NCBI RefSeq assembly: GCF_003852705.1
Contig: NZ_REFA01000019.1
Location: forward strand, 1 to 46,374
DNA: 46,374 nucleotides
Origin: Amniculibacterium aquaticum
Lineage (GTDB): Bacteria; Bacteroidota; Bacteroidia; Flavobacteriales; Weeksellaceae
Direction of reading: 5' to 3'
Program-made: the position numbers and the translations under genes
Notes under the pieces: model-generated
Databases searched by the model: none
The model's input: only the letters and a program-made list of their open reading frames with translations
Told to the model about the DNA's origin: nothing
Shown here: positions 6,988 through 14,721 of the stretch, piece by piece
Numbering within the stretch: position 1 is the first letter of the stretch
How the letters are laid out: each line of letters opens with the position of its first letter

Positions 6988-8988
6988 TTACTTGGTTTCC
7001 CCTTGTTTTACGGGACCTTGAGCATTGTCTTTTTTATTGTTAAGACTGTAGATAAGTGGAGTGTTGCTTCCTGCTGGAGAAACTCTTACATATCCTTGCA
7101 TTTCTTGGTGAAGTGCAGAGCAGAAGTCTGTACAATACATTGGGAACATTCCAGCTTTTTTAGGAACCCATTTCAGGGTACAAGTTTCACCAGGCATGAT
7201 TAATAGTTCTGCATTCTCATTGCCTTTAATTGCAAAACCGTGTGGTACATCCCAATCTTGTTCTAGGTTAGTGACATGGAAGTACACTTCATCGCCAACT
7301 TTTATTCCTTCAATGTTGTCTGGAGCAAAGTGAGAACGGATACTAGTCATGTAAACATGGACTTTGTTGCCTTCTCTTACCACTTTAGACTCAGCTTCAC
7401 CTTTGGTTACATAAGGGTTTTTGTTTTCCTCTAATTTATAGAATTTTACTTGGTTTTTAGAGATTAACTCAGCTGGGGCAGCTTGTGCATAGTGAGGTTC
7501 TCCAAATGTAGGGAAATCCAATAATAATTGCATTTTCTCTCCACTGATGTCAAACAATTGAGCGGATTGAGCCAATTCTGGACCTGTTGGCAAGTATCTG
7601 TCTTTAGTAATTTTGTTGTAAGCTACTAAATATTTACCGTAAGGTTTTGCAGTATCTCCACCTACAACCATCAAGTGACCTACAGAGTAGTAAGTTGGTT
7701 GTCTGTCAATTACTTTTAAAGATTTAATATCCCATTTTACAACTTCAGAAGAAACGAACATTGAGGTGTATGCATTTCCTTTTCCGTCAAATTCTGTATG
7801 CAACGGACCAAGACCTGGTTTTTGAACTTCACCGTGCAATGCAGCTTCGTACTTAATTACAGGTACTCCGTCATAATCTCCAGAGAATTGCTTACCGGCA
7901 ATTGCTTTTTGGATTTTATCAAAACTGAATACAGGGATCAATGCTGCCAATTTACCAGATCCTACGATGTATTCACCCGTTGGGTCAACATCACATCCGT
8001 GTGGAGATTTAGGACAAGGGATCATGTACATAGCATCTTTCATGTCTTCTACAGAAAGTACTGTAACTTCTTGCTCCATTTTTGATGTAGCCATCTGAGT
8101 GGATTCATCAAATTTATTGTGAGCGTATTGGGTTTTTACTTTACGACCTTTACCGGCTTTAGCCAATTCCTCAGCTTTTTTCCAGTTCACAGCCATGATG
8201 AAGTCTTTGTCGTTTTGAGATGCATTAACCTCTAGTAAAGTGTTTGCTTTTTCGGAATTGTAGCAAGAGAAGAAGAACCAATCTTTGGATTTTCCTTTTC
8301 CAGAGTGAGACAAGTCAAAGTTAACACCAGGTGCTTCAATTTGGAAAGATAAATTCATATCTCCAGATTCTTTATTTACACCGATAAAAGAGATCACTCC
8401 TTTAAAGTTTTCTTTGAATGATGAAATAGGCACATCACCGTTCATATCGTCTGTTGGAACAGCAAAACGAGTTCCAGCTACAACATACTCTGTGTTTTCT
8501 GTGATAAATGGAGAAGAGTGGTTACCGGCAGAGTTTGGCAATTCCAAAATTTCTACGGTTCTAAATGTTTTTAGGTCAACTCTTGCAACTCTAGGTGTGT
8601 TGTTTGCGTTGGCGAAAATCCATCTTCCGTCTTGCTCTCCATTGGTTTGTGATAGCTCCAAATGGTGCTGGTCATCCCAAGGAATAAACCCGTGTGAAGT
8701 TTGAAGCATGGGTTTAGTTTCTTCAGAGTATCCGTATCCGTTTTCTGGGTTAACAGAGAAAATAGGGATTACTTTTAATAACCTTCCACTTGGCAATCCA
8801 TAGACATTCATTTGTCCATTGAAACCACCACTCACAAAGTTGTAGATCTCATCTAACTTTCCAGGTGCAACATACACTTTTTGTGCTGCGTCACCGGTTG
8901 CTACGCTTTCGGCACCCTTAGGCTTACAGCTGGTTAGAGCTGTAAGCATAGCAAGTGCTGAAAGTCCAAAAAATTTCAAACTTTTCAT
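6988..8988 (-). CDS. nosZ: NosZ, clade II-type nitrous oxide reductase
   Basis: NosZ reduces N2O to N2 in the periplasm with a tetranuclear CuZ centre and a binuclear CuA electron entry site. The beta-propeller with its His ligands covers about residues 30-540; DDQHHLELS and SPHGCDVDPTGEYIV are recognisable ligand regions. The C-terminal cupredoxin domain has the CuA loop YCTDFCSALHQEMQ with the upstream His in VPHGF. The N-terminus is a short Sec-type signal with a lipobox (LTALTSC, Cys21) and no twin-arginine motif, as expected for clade II rather than TAT-exported clade I. Length, 666 residues, is normal. It lies 35 bp downstream of a cytochrome c gene in one operon. Confidence 0.97.
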   Translation of the reverse strand: MKSLKFFGLSALAMLTALTSCKPKGAESVATGDAAQKVYVAPGKLDEIYNFVSGGFNGQMNVYGLPSGRLLKVIPIFSVNPENGYGYSEETKPMLQTSHGFIPWDDQHHLELSQTNGEQDGRWIFANANNTPRVARVDLKTFRTVEILELPNSAGNHSSPFITENTEYVVAGTRFAVPTDDMNGDVPISSFKENFKGVISFIGVNKESGDMNLSFQIEAPGVNFDLSHSGKGKSKDWFFFSCYNSEKANTLLEVNASQNDKDFIMAVNWKKAEELAKAGKGRKVKTQYAHNKFDESTQMATSKMEQEVTVLSVEDMKDAMYMIPCPKSPHGCDVDPTGEYIVGSGKLAALIPVFSFDKIQKAIAGKQFSGDYDGVPVIKYEAALHGEVQKPGLGPLHTEFDGKGNAYTSMFVSSEVVKWDIKSLKVIDRQPTYYSVGHLMVVGGDTAKPYGKYLVAYNKITKDRYLPTGPELAQSAQLFDISGEKMQLLLDFPTFGEPHYAQAAPAELISKNQVKFYKLEENKNPYVTKGEAESKVVREGNKVHVYMTSIRSHFAPDNIEGIKVGDEVYFHVTNLEQDWDVPHGFAIKGNENAELLIMPGETCTLKWVPKKAGMFPMYCTDFCSALHQEMQGYVRVSPAGSNTPLIYSLNNKKDNAQGPVKQGETK

Positions 8989-9023
8989 TTTATTTTTGTT
9001 TTGTTTTTTTTTGCTTTTAGAGC

Positions 9024-9533
9024 TTATTTTGCTCCGTCATTTTGTCTCATGAACTCCAAAATGTCTCTAGCTTCAGTGTCGCTAAGTCCTTGGTTTGGCA
9101 TTCTTACTAAACAAATTTCCAATTGCTTTTGCAATTCTGGATCTACATCAATCATTGGATCTGGGTTCGTAATGAAGTTCATGATCCAGAAAGGTTCGTG
9201 TTTAGATGAAATTCCTTTCCATCCTGGTCCAACCAATTTTTCGTCAGTAAGTTTGTGGCAAGAGAAGCATTTTACTTCTGCAGCTTTCTTACCAGCATCA
9301 GCCATTGCGGCATCAAACTTGCTAACATCTACATTGGATGCATCCCATTTTCCCATACCTCTTTTTGGGTCGTAAGATCCCGCGTCAGCAGCAGCAGGAG
9401 CAGCTGCGTCAGCAGCAGGAGCTTCAGTTGTAGCAGTGTCTGCAGTTGGTACGGTGTCGGTCTTTTTGTCTCCTCCACAAGAAATCATTGCGAAAGCGAA
9501 AGCAGTTAATGCTAAGAATTTTAAGTTTTTCAT
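9024..9533 (-). CDS. Mono-heme cytochrome c lipoprotein upstream of nosZ
   Basis: This 169-residue lipoprotein (lipobox MISC, Cys19) has a flexible Ala/Pro/Thr-rich linker to about residue 52. A class I cytochrome c domain follows, with the heme motif CFSCH at residues 89-93 and a probable axial Met in CLVRMPNQGL. It is the first gene of the operon with nosZ, so it is the likely immediate electron donor to the CuA site. The linker would let a membrane-tethered heme domain reach its partners. Confidence 0.9.
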   Translation of the reverse strand: MKNLKFLALTAFAFAMISCGGDKKTDTVPTADTATTEAPAADAAAPAAADAGSYDPKRGMGKWDASNVDVSKFDAAMADAGKKAAEVKCFSCHKLTDEKLVGPGWKGISSKHEPFWIMNFITNPDPMIDVDPELQKQLEICLVRMPNQGLSDTEARDILEFMRQNDGAK

Positions 9534-9555
9534 AATAGTATCATTTATTTGTTAG

Positions 9556-9563
9556 CAAATTTA
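9556..9563 (-). promoter_or_regulatory. -7 box of the cytochrome c-nosZ operon
   Basis: TAAATTTG matches TAnnTTTG. Its start is 29.5 bp from the centre of the palindrome at 9586-9599 and it lies 22 bp before the ATG. Confidence 0.75.
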
Positions 9564-9585
9564 CAAGGCTTAGTGAATTATCCGT

Positions 9586-9599
9586 ATGATTGCAATCAT
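9586..9599 (-). promoter_or_regulatory. CRP/FNR-type palindrome of the nosZ operon promoter
   Basis: ATGATTGCAATCAT is a perfect 14-bp palindrome, placed for activation of the minus-strand cytochrome c-nosZ promoter (centre near -41). Confidence 0.7.
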
Positions 9600-9640
9600 A
9601 AAATCAACATGATATATATTAGCGACTGTTTTATCTTAAT

Positions 9641-9654
9641 ATGATTGAAGTCAT
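9641..9654 (+). promoter_or_regulatory. CRP/FNR-type box of the divergent cytochrome c gene
   Basis: ATGATTGAAGTCAT differs from the perfect palindrome at 9586 at two positions. Its centre is 27.5 bp before a -7-like TAGATTTTTG beginning at 9675, so each divergent gene has its own site. Confidence 0.65.
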
Positions 9655-9715
9655 AGGTGGTAGGGTGTATTTTTTAGATTTTTGCAGAGTTAAATATTAA
9701 AAGTATATTTTGAAA

Positions 9716-10108
9716 ATGAAAAAAATATTCGGAATTTCGATTTTAGCTCTTGCTTTAGTAGCATGTAGCAAAGAAGCAAGTACTCAACCTGCTCAAGATA
9801 CTAATGTAATGAAAGAAGAGCCTGTTGCTGCACCTGCTGGTGGAGAAGCTGCTGGTGGTAACGAAGGATTGGCATTAATAGAAGGAGCTGACTGTATGGG
9901 TTGTCATAAAGTAGATGCTAAATTGGTGGGGCCATCTTACCAAGAAGTTGCAGCTAAATATACGGAAGCAGATATCGATAAATTAGCAGATAAAATTATC
10001 GCTGGTGGTAAAGGAAGTTGGGGAGATATTCCAATGACACCACACGCAGGTATGAGCAAAGACAACGCAAAGAAAATGGTTGAATACATCCTTTCTTTGA
10101 AGAAATAA
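9716..10108 (+). CDS. Small mono-heme cytochrome c (c551-like) lipoprotein
   Basis: This 130-residue electron carrier has a lipobox ALVAC (Cys17), an Ala/Gly/Pro/Glu linker to about residue 50 and a compact class I cytochrome domain. The heme motif is CMGCH at residues 60-64, VGPSYQEVAAKY follows, and axial Met candidates sit in DIPMTPHAGMS. It is divergent from the cytochrome c-nosZ operon and shares its type of regulatory site. It probably shuttles electrons from the quinol side to the NosZ-linked cytochrome. I chose the ATG at 9716; the TTG six bases upstream only adds two residues. Confidence 0.9.
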   Translation: MKKIFGISILALALVACSKEASTQPAQDTNVMKEEPVAAPAGGEAAGGNEGLALIEGADCMGCHKVDAKLVGPSYQEVAAKYTEADIDKLADKIIAGGKGSWGDIPMTPHAGMSKDNAKKMVEYILSLKK

Positions 10109-10132
10109 TTCTTTTTCATAGTAAATATTCCA

Positions 10133-10166
10133 AAAGCATCTCGATTTTAAGAGGTGCTTTTTTTAT
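10133..10166 (+). terminator. Bidirectional terminator between cytochrome c and DCC-family genes
   Basis: A ten-pair stem, AAAGCATCTC with GAGGTGCTTT and an eight-base loop, has a T run on the plus side and an A-rich 5' flank. It separates convergent genes. Confidence 0.8.
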
Positions 10167-10567
10167 ATCATCTTTTGTCTTTCTTTTTCCGTAGGCAAAG
10201 AGCAGTTTTTTATCTTAATTTTGTGTCTATTCTTTGATATTTTATCATAGAAAAAGTTTGTGAGAAACAAAGGGAGAATATTCATGCTGGCCAAGATCTG
10301 ATACTTTCCACCTAGGAGTTTAGCAATTTTTAATAAGGCTTCGGATTTAGTGAGGTAATATTTTTCTGGAGACCATAAAATCAGCGTGTTGAATATTTTA
10401 TTTTCCAAACCTCTGGATTTTAAAAAGTTTTGACCAAAATTAGATTGTAACGAAGCGAATAAAAACAGGTCTTTTTGATCTCTTCTTAATATCCATTGTA
10501 CCCAATAATTGCAAAAACCACAGTCGCCGTCGTACAAAACATAAATTTTTTCGGTATTTATTTCCAC
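10163..10567 (-). CDS. DCC-family (DUF393) thiol-disulfide oxidoreductase-like protein
   Basis: This 134-residue protein opens with the family hallmark YDGDCGFCNYWVQWIL, a CxxC pair at Cys16 and Cys19 in a thioredoxin-like fold. It continues with FASLQSNFGQ and the hydrophobic tail typical of DUF393. The biological substrate of this family is not established. It is convergent with the cytochrome gene and divergent from der. Its C-terminal 20 residues are unusually basic. Confidence 0.88.
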   Translation of the reverse strand: MEINTEKIYVLYDGDCGFCNYWVQWILRRDQKDLFLFASLQSNFGQNFLKSRGLENKIFNTLILWSPEKYYLTKSEALLKIAKLLGGKYQILASMNILPLFLTNFFYDKISKNRHKIKIKNCSLPTEKERQKMI

Positions 10568-10624
10568 TTTATCGTGTTTTAGATTTGCTAATTTAAAGTT
10601 AATTTATTACAAATTTGAAATTCT

Positions 10625-10632
10625 TATCTTTG
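10625..10632 (+). promoter_or_regulatory. -7 box of der
   Basis: TATCTTTG matches TAnnTTTG. It predicts an untranslated leader of about 80 nt before the der ATG at 10720. Confidence 0.65.
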
Positions 10633-10637
10633 CAAAA

Positions 10638-10719
10638 ATTTTTGGGCTCGGAAGGACCGAGGAACCCATTCTTAACCTCTTCGAAAAGAAAATGAAACGA
10701 AGAAAGAAATAAAATTTTT
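10638..10719 (+). other. Structured leader of der with a six-codon reading frame
   Basis: The leader has a CTCGG/CCGAG stem-loop at about 10656-10670, a CTTCG/CGAAG pair around 10679-10702 and a short frame at 10692 encoding MKRRKK followed by a stop 12 bp before der. It could be a translation-linked control leader. Nothing matches a riboswitch that I recognise. Confidence 0.35.
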
Positions 10720-12030
10720 ATGAGCAATATTGTAGCCATTGTCGGCCGTCCCAATGTAGGGAAATCCACTTTATTTAACCGTTTATTAGAAAGAAGAGAA
10801 GCCATTGTAGATTCTACTTCCGGAGTTACCAGAGACCGTCATTACGGAAAATCCGATTGGAATGGTGTCGATTTTACGGTGATTGATACCGGAGGGTACG
10901 ATGTCAATAACGACGATGTTTTCCAAGAAGAAATCTCCAAACAAGTTCAGTTGGCAATAGACGAAGCCACCTCCATCATTTTTATGCTGAATGTGGAAGA
11001 AGGTTTGTTGGAAACCGATCACGAAATCTATGCGATGCTGAGAAAATCCGGAAAACCAACTTATATCGTTATTAACAAAGTTGATTCATCTAAAGAAGAA
11101 CTTCCAGCAACAGAATTTTACCAATTGGGTATAGAAAAATATTACACCATATCCTCTGCAACTGGCTCTGGAACAGGAGACTTACTGGATGATGTCGTGA
11201 GGGATTTTCCAACGACAGATTACAAAGATCCATTCGAAGGATTGCCAAAAATTACAATTGTAGGAAGACCAAATGTAGGGAAATCTACGCTTACCAACGC
11301 CTTGTTGGACACCGAAAGAAATATTGTAACCGATGTGGCAGGGACAACCAGAGACTCCATACAGTCGTTGTACAATAAATTTGGACATGAGTTTGTATTG
11401 GTAGACACTGCGGGAATGAGAAAAAAGAACAAGGTTTCTGAAGACCTTGAATTTTACTCCGTAATGCGTTCCGTACGAGCCATAGAATATTCTGATGTGG
11501 TCGTAATCATGGTAGATGCCACTTTAGGTTGGGAATCTCAGGATATGAACATCTTCAGTATCGCCCAAAGAAATAGAAAAGGTATTGTTATTTTGGTGAA
11601 CAAATGGGATTTGGTCGAAGATAAGAAAACCAATACCATGAGGGATTTCGAAGCGGTCATCAAGCATAAAATTGGTCAGTTCTCAGACATTCCGATTTTA
11701 TTTATCTCGGCTCTGACAAAACAAAGAATTCTAAAAGCCGTAGAAACAGCCATGGATGTGTACAACGATAGGGCTAAAAAAATAAAAACATCCAAACTGA
11801 ACGAAGTGATGTTGCCTATTTTTGAAAATACACCACCGCCTGCAATTAAAGGAAAGTACATCAAGATAAAATATTGTGTACAGTTGCCAACACCATCGCC
11901 TCAATTTGTATTTTTCTGTAACCTACCACAGTATGTGAAAGAACCGTACAAACGATTTACAGAAAACCAACTTCGTAAAGAATTTGGATTTACCGGGGTG
12001 CCAATCGAAGTCTATTTCAGACAAAAATAA
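10720..12030 (+). CDS. der: Der (EngA), ribosome-assembly GTPase
   Basis: This 436-residue double GTPase is needed for 50S subunit maturation. Both G domains are complete: GRPNVGKST at residue 8 and again near 182, switch motifs DTGGYD and DTAGMRKK, and base-recognition motifs NKVD and NKWD. The C-terminal KH-like domain (about 350-436) ends VPIEVYFRQK. Length and order are standard. Confidence 0.97.
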   Translation: MSNIVAIVGRPNVGKSTLFNRLLERREAIVDSTSGVTRDRHYGKSDWNGVDFTVIDTGGYDVNNDDVFQEEISKQVQLAIDEATSIIFMLNVEEGLLETDHEIYAMLRKSGKPTYIVINKVDSSKEELPATEFYQLGIEKYYTISSATGSGTGDLLDDVVRDFPTTDYKDPFEGLPKITIVGRPNVGKSTLTNALLDTERNIVTDVAGTTRDSIQSLYNKFGHEFVLVDTAGMRKKNKVSEDLEFYSVMRSVRAIEYSDVVVIMVDATLGWESQDMNIFSIAQRNRKGIVILVNKWDLVEDKKTNTMRDFEAVIKHKIGQFSDIPILFISALTKQRILKAVETAMDVYNDRAKKIKTSKLNEVMLPIFENTPPPAIKGKYIKIKYCVQLPTPSPQFVFFCNLPQYVKEPYKRFTENQLRKEFGFTGVPIEVYFRQK

Positions 12031-12085
12031 GTTGGGATAAGTCATAAATTTATGAGATGGAAACAAAAATTCAAGATGTATTGAG

Positions 12086-12093
12086 TATATTTG
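12086..12093 (+). promoter_or_regulatory. -7 box of upp
   Basis: TATATTTG matches TAnnTTTG and lies 27 bp before the upp ATG. Confidence 0.6.
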
Positions 12094-12120
12094 TTTCCAT
12101 CTCATTTTTATTTAGATATC

Positions 12121-12771
12121 ATGATAACACTATTATCCGAACAATTTTCATTAGTAAACATCTGGATTAATGAACTGAGAAATGTCGAAATCCAAAAAGA
12201 CCGTCTTCGCTTCCGAAGAAATATGGAGAGAATTGGCGAAATAGCGGCTTTCGAAATCAGTAAAAACTTGGACCATCGTGAGGTAGAAATTACCACACCA
12301 CTCGATACAATATTGGTCAAAGAACTTCAGACCCAACCGGTTATTACGACCATTCTGAGAGCCGGTGTTCCGCTTTTTCAGGGGCTTCTGAATTATCTTG
12401 ATGGAGCCGATTGTGGTTTTGTTGCTGCATACAGAAAGCACGATGCCAACGATTATTTCTCCATTCAACAGGATTATCTTACCTGCCCAAATATTGATGG
12501 AAGACCTCTAATAGTTGCAGATCCCATGTTGGCAACCGGAGCCAGTTTGGTGGAAGCTTTAAAAGATTTGTTAAATCATGGAGAACCTTCTCAACTTCAT
12601 ATCGTAGCGGCAATTGCTTCCAAACAAGGTGTAGAAACTGTCGTAAAAGCGTATCCCAATGCCCATATTTGGATAGGCGCAGTGGATGAAAAGTTGACTT
12701 CCAAAGGTTACATCACACCCGGATTGGGAGATGCAGGAGATCTTTCGTACGGTGAAAAGTTACAACGATAG
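12121..12771 (+). CDS. upp: Uracil phosphoribosyltransferase
   Basis: This 216-residue pyrimidine salvage enzyme makes UMP from uracil and PRPP. The PRPP-binding loop LIVADPMLATGASLVEAL and the C-terminal uracil-binding segment YITPGLGDAGDLSYG are clear. I chose the ATG at 12121 (MITLLSEQF); the in-frame TTG ten codons upstream lies within the -7 box and cannot be the start. The gene ends 1 bp before the convergent comF stop, without an evident terminator between them. Confidence 0.95.
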   Translation: MITLLSEQFSLVNIWINELRNVEIQKDRLRFRRNMERIGEIAAFEISKNLDHREVEITTPLDTILVKELQTQPVITTILRAGVPLFQGLLNYLDGADCGFVAAYRKHDANDYFSIQQDYLTCPNIDGRPLIVADPMLATGASLVEALKDLLNHGEPSQLHIVAAIASKQGVETVVKAYPNAHIWIGAVDEKLTSKGYITPGLGDAGDLSYGEKLQR

Positions 12772-12772
12772 G

Positions 12773-13420
12773 CTAATCCAAAGCCATTACCAAAACCGAA
12801 ATTTTATTGTTAGAATTTTTTAGAAATTCCCAAGCGATCGCAGAAAGTGTATTTCCAGTGGTTAGGACATCATCGACTAATAGAATGTGTTGGTTTTCAA
12901 TTTTTTGGGTTACTGAAAACAAACGATCCACTTCCGTTCTGTGATTTCTATCTTTTTTGGCTTGAGCTTGGTTGTAGAAATTTCTTTTCAATAAATCATT
13001 CTCCAACGGGATTCCATAATGTTCGGATAGGGTTTTGGCAAAAAGATGAAGTTGGTTGTAGCCTCTTTTCTTTTGTTTCTTAGGATGTAGCGGGACACTA
13101 ACCAATAAGTCCGGTTTTTGTAGAAATTCTAAACGATCAAAAGTCCATTGGGCAATGTGTTTTCCAAAATATTCCTTATCTGCATATTTCAATTGATGAA
13201 TGATTTTTTGCGCAAGATTGCCTTGTTCAAAATTCATCAAAGCAAAAGAATTTTCGATAGGGAAGTGGGTTCTGCATCTTTTAGAAAGATCATTTTCTTC
13301 TCCAAACCGATGATGGGTAAATGGGATTTGATAAAAGCACCCTTCGCACAACAAGTCTTTGCCATCAATAATCAGATTGCAATGCAGGCAACGGTTGGGG
13401 AAAAGAATGTCCAAAATCAT
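12773..13420 (-). CDS. ComF-family phosphoribosyltransferase-like protein
   Basis: This 215-residue protein has an N-terminal zinc-finger-like region with two CxxC pairs (CLHCNLIIDGKDLLCEGC). The C-terminal phosphoribosyltransferase fold carries the PRPP motif ILLVDDVLTTGNT. ComF proteins take part in DNA uptake during natural transformation in bacteria where they have been tested. No other competence gene is nearby. It is divergent from queD. Confidence 0.88.
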   Translation of the reverse strand: MILDILFPNRCLHCNLIIDGKDLLCEGCFYQIPFTHHRFGEENDLSKRCRTHFPIENSFALMNFEQGNLAQKIIHQLKYADKEYFGKHIAQWTFDRLEFLQKPDLLVSVPLHPKKQKKRGYNQLHLFAKTLSEHYGIPLENDLLKRNFYNQAQAKKDRNHRTEVDRLFSVTQKIENQHILLVDDVLTTGNTLSAIAWEFLKNSNNKISVLVMALD

Positions 13421-13457
13421 TGATTAAAATTACACAAATATTATTATTTCAAAAGTT

Positions 13458-13465
13458 TATCTTTG
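13458..13465 (+). promoter_or_regulatory. -7 box of queD (leaderless geometry)
   Basis: TATCTTTG is followed after TACC by the queD ATG. This is the same four-base spacing found at 5998 and 25823. Confidence 0.65.
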
Positions 13466-13469
13466 TACC

Positions 13470-13916
13470 ATGATAAGAATTACAAAAATTTTTTCGTTCG
13501 AGACGGCGCATGTCTTGTACAATTACGATGGAAAATGCAAAAATATGCACGGACATTCGTATAAATTATTTGTTACTGTAAAAGGAAATCCTATAAACGA
13601 TGTCAACCATCCAAAAAATGGAATGGTTGTGGATTTTGGAGATATTAAAACGATTGTAAAACAAGAAATAATCGATGTTTGGGATCATGCCGTTTTGCTG
13701 AATGGAGATACACCGCATAGAGAATTGGGATTGGATTTGGAGAGCAAAGGTCACAAGGTTATTTTTTGTAACTATCAACCCACCTGCGAAAATATGTTGT
13801 ACGACATCGCCTCAAAAATAAAATCCAAACTTCCGGACGGAATTTCTTTGGCTTATCTAAAAATGCACGAAACCGAAAACTCCTACGGAGAGTGGTTTGC
13901 TGAAGAAAATCCTTAA
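13470..13916 (+). CDS. queD: 6-carboxytetrahydropterin synthase / 6-pyruvoyltetrahydropterin synthase family
   Basis: This 148-residue T-fold enzyme probably acts in queuosine (preQ0) biosynthesis, converting dihydroneopterin triphosphate to carboxytetrahydropterin. Zinc ligands are His14 (ETAHVL), His27 and His29 (MHGHSY), and the catalytic Cys23 lies in GKCKNMHGH. The conserved Glu near the C-terminus lies in MHETENSYGEW. A pterin synthase role outside queuosine cannot be excluded because no other que gene is present. It leads a likely operon with lpxH. Confidence 0.9.
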   Translation: MIRITKIFSFETAHVLYNYDGKCKNMHGHSYKLFVTVKGNPINDVNHPKNGMVVDFGDIKTIVKQEIIDVWDHAVLLNGDTPHRELGLDLESKGHKVIFCNYQPTCENMLYDIASKIKSKLPDGISLAYLKMHETENSYGEWFAEENP

Positions 13917-13950
13917 TTTTTTTGTTAAAACTTATTATTCTGCCTATTTC

Positions 13951-14718
13951 ATGAGGAAAATCGACCTGCAACCTGGAAAAAAAATCTATTTTGCATCCGA
14001 TCAACATTTCGGAGCTCCCGACCAAATATCTTCTAAAATTAGAGAAGATCGATTTGTTCGTTGGCTGAATGAAATTAAAAAAGATGCCCAAATTGTTTTT
14101 CTCATGGGCGATTTGTTCGATTTTTGGCACGAGTGGAAACATGTAGTGCCAAAAGGCTATATCCGGGTTTTAGGGAAAATTGCCGAACTGAAAGATGCCG
14201 GAATTGAGGTTCATTTTTTTGTTGGAAACCACGACCTTTGGATGAAATCGTATTTTGAAGACGAACTATCGGTGCCGGTATATTTTGAAAAACAATACTA
14301 CGAAATTGCGGGTAAACAATTTCTTTTGGCTCATGGCGATGGTCTTGGTCCAGGAGACAAGGGCTACAAAAGAATGAAGAAAGTCTTTACAAATCCCGTT
14401 GCACAATGGGCTTTTCGGTGGCTGCATCCGGACATCGCAATGAAAATTGCCAACTACATGTCCCAAAAAAATAAATTAATATCCGGTGAAGAGGATAAAG
14501 AATTTTTAGGTGAAGATAAAGAGTTTTTGATTTTGTATTCCAAAGAAAAACTGAAAACCCAGAAAATTGATTATTTCGTTTTTGGACACCGACACCTTCC
14601 CATGATTTTGGACCTCAATTCGTATTCCAAATACATCAATCTTGGCGACTGGATCGTCTATTTTACCTACGGAGTTTTTGATGGCAGCCAATTTAATTTA
14701 GAAACTTGGGAATCTTAA
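13951..14718 (+). CDS. lpxH: LpxH-like UDP-2,3-diacylglucosamine pyrophosphatase
   Basis: This 255-residue calcineurin-like metallophosphoesterase of lipid A synthesis hydrolyses UDP-2,3-diacylglucosamine to lipid X. Metal-binding motifs follow in order: DQHFGAP, GDLFDFW, GNHDLWM, AHGDGLGPGD and FGHRHLP. The typical Bacteroidota start MRKIDLQPGKK at 13951 follows queD by 34 bp; a TTG at 13897 in the same frame would overlap queD and is unlikely. Confidence 0.9.
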   Translation: MRKIDLQPGKKIYFASDQHFGAPDQISSKIREDRFVRWLNEIKKDAQIVFLMGDLFDFWHEWKHVVPKGYIRVLGKIAELKDAGIEVHFFVGNHDLWMKSYFEDELSVPVYFEKQYYEIAGKQFLLAHGDGLGPGDKGYKRMKKVFTNPVAQWAFRWLHPDIAMKIANYMSQKNKLISGEEDKEFLGEDKEFLILYSKEKLKTQKIDYFVFGHRHLPMILDLNSYSKYINLGDWIVYFTYGVFDGSQFNLETWES

Positions 14719-14721
14719 TTT

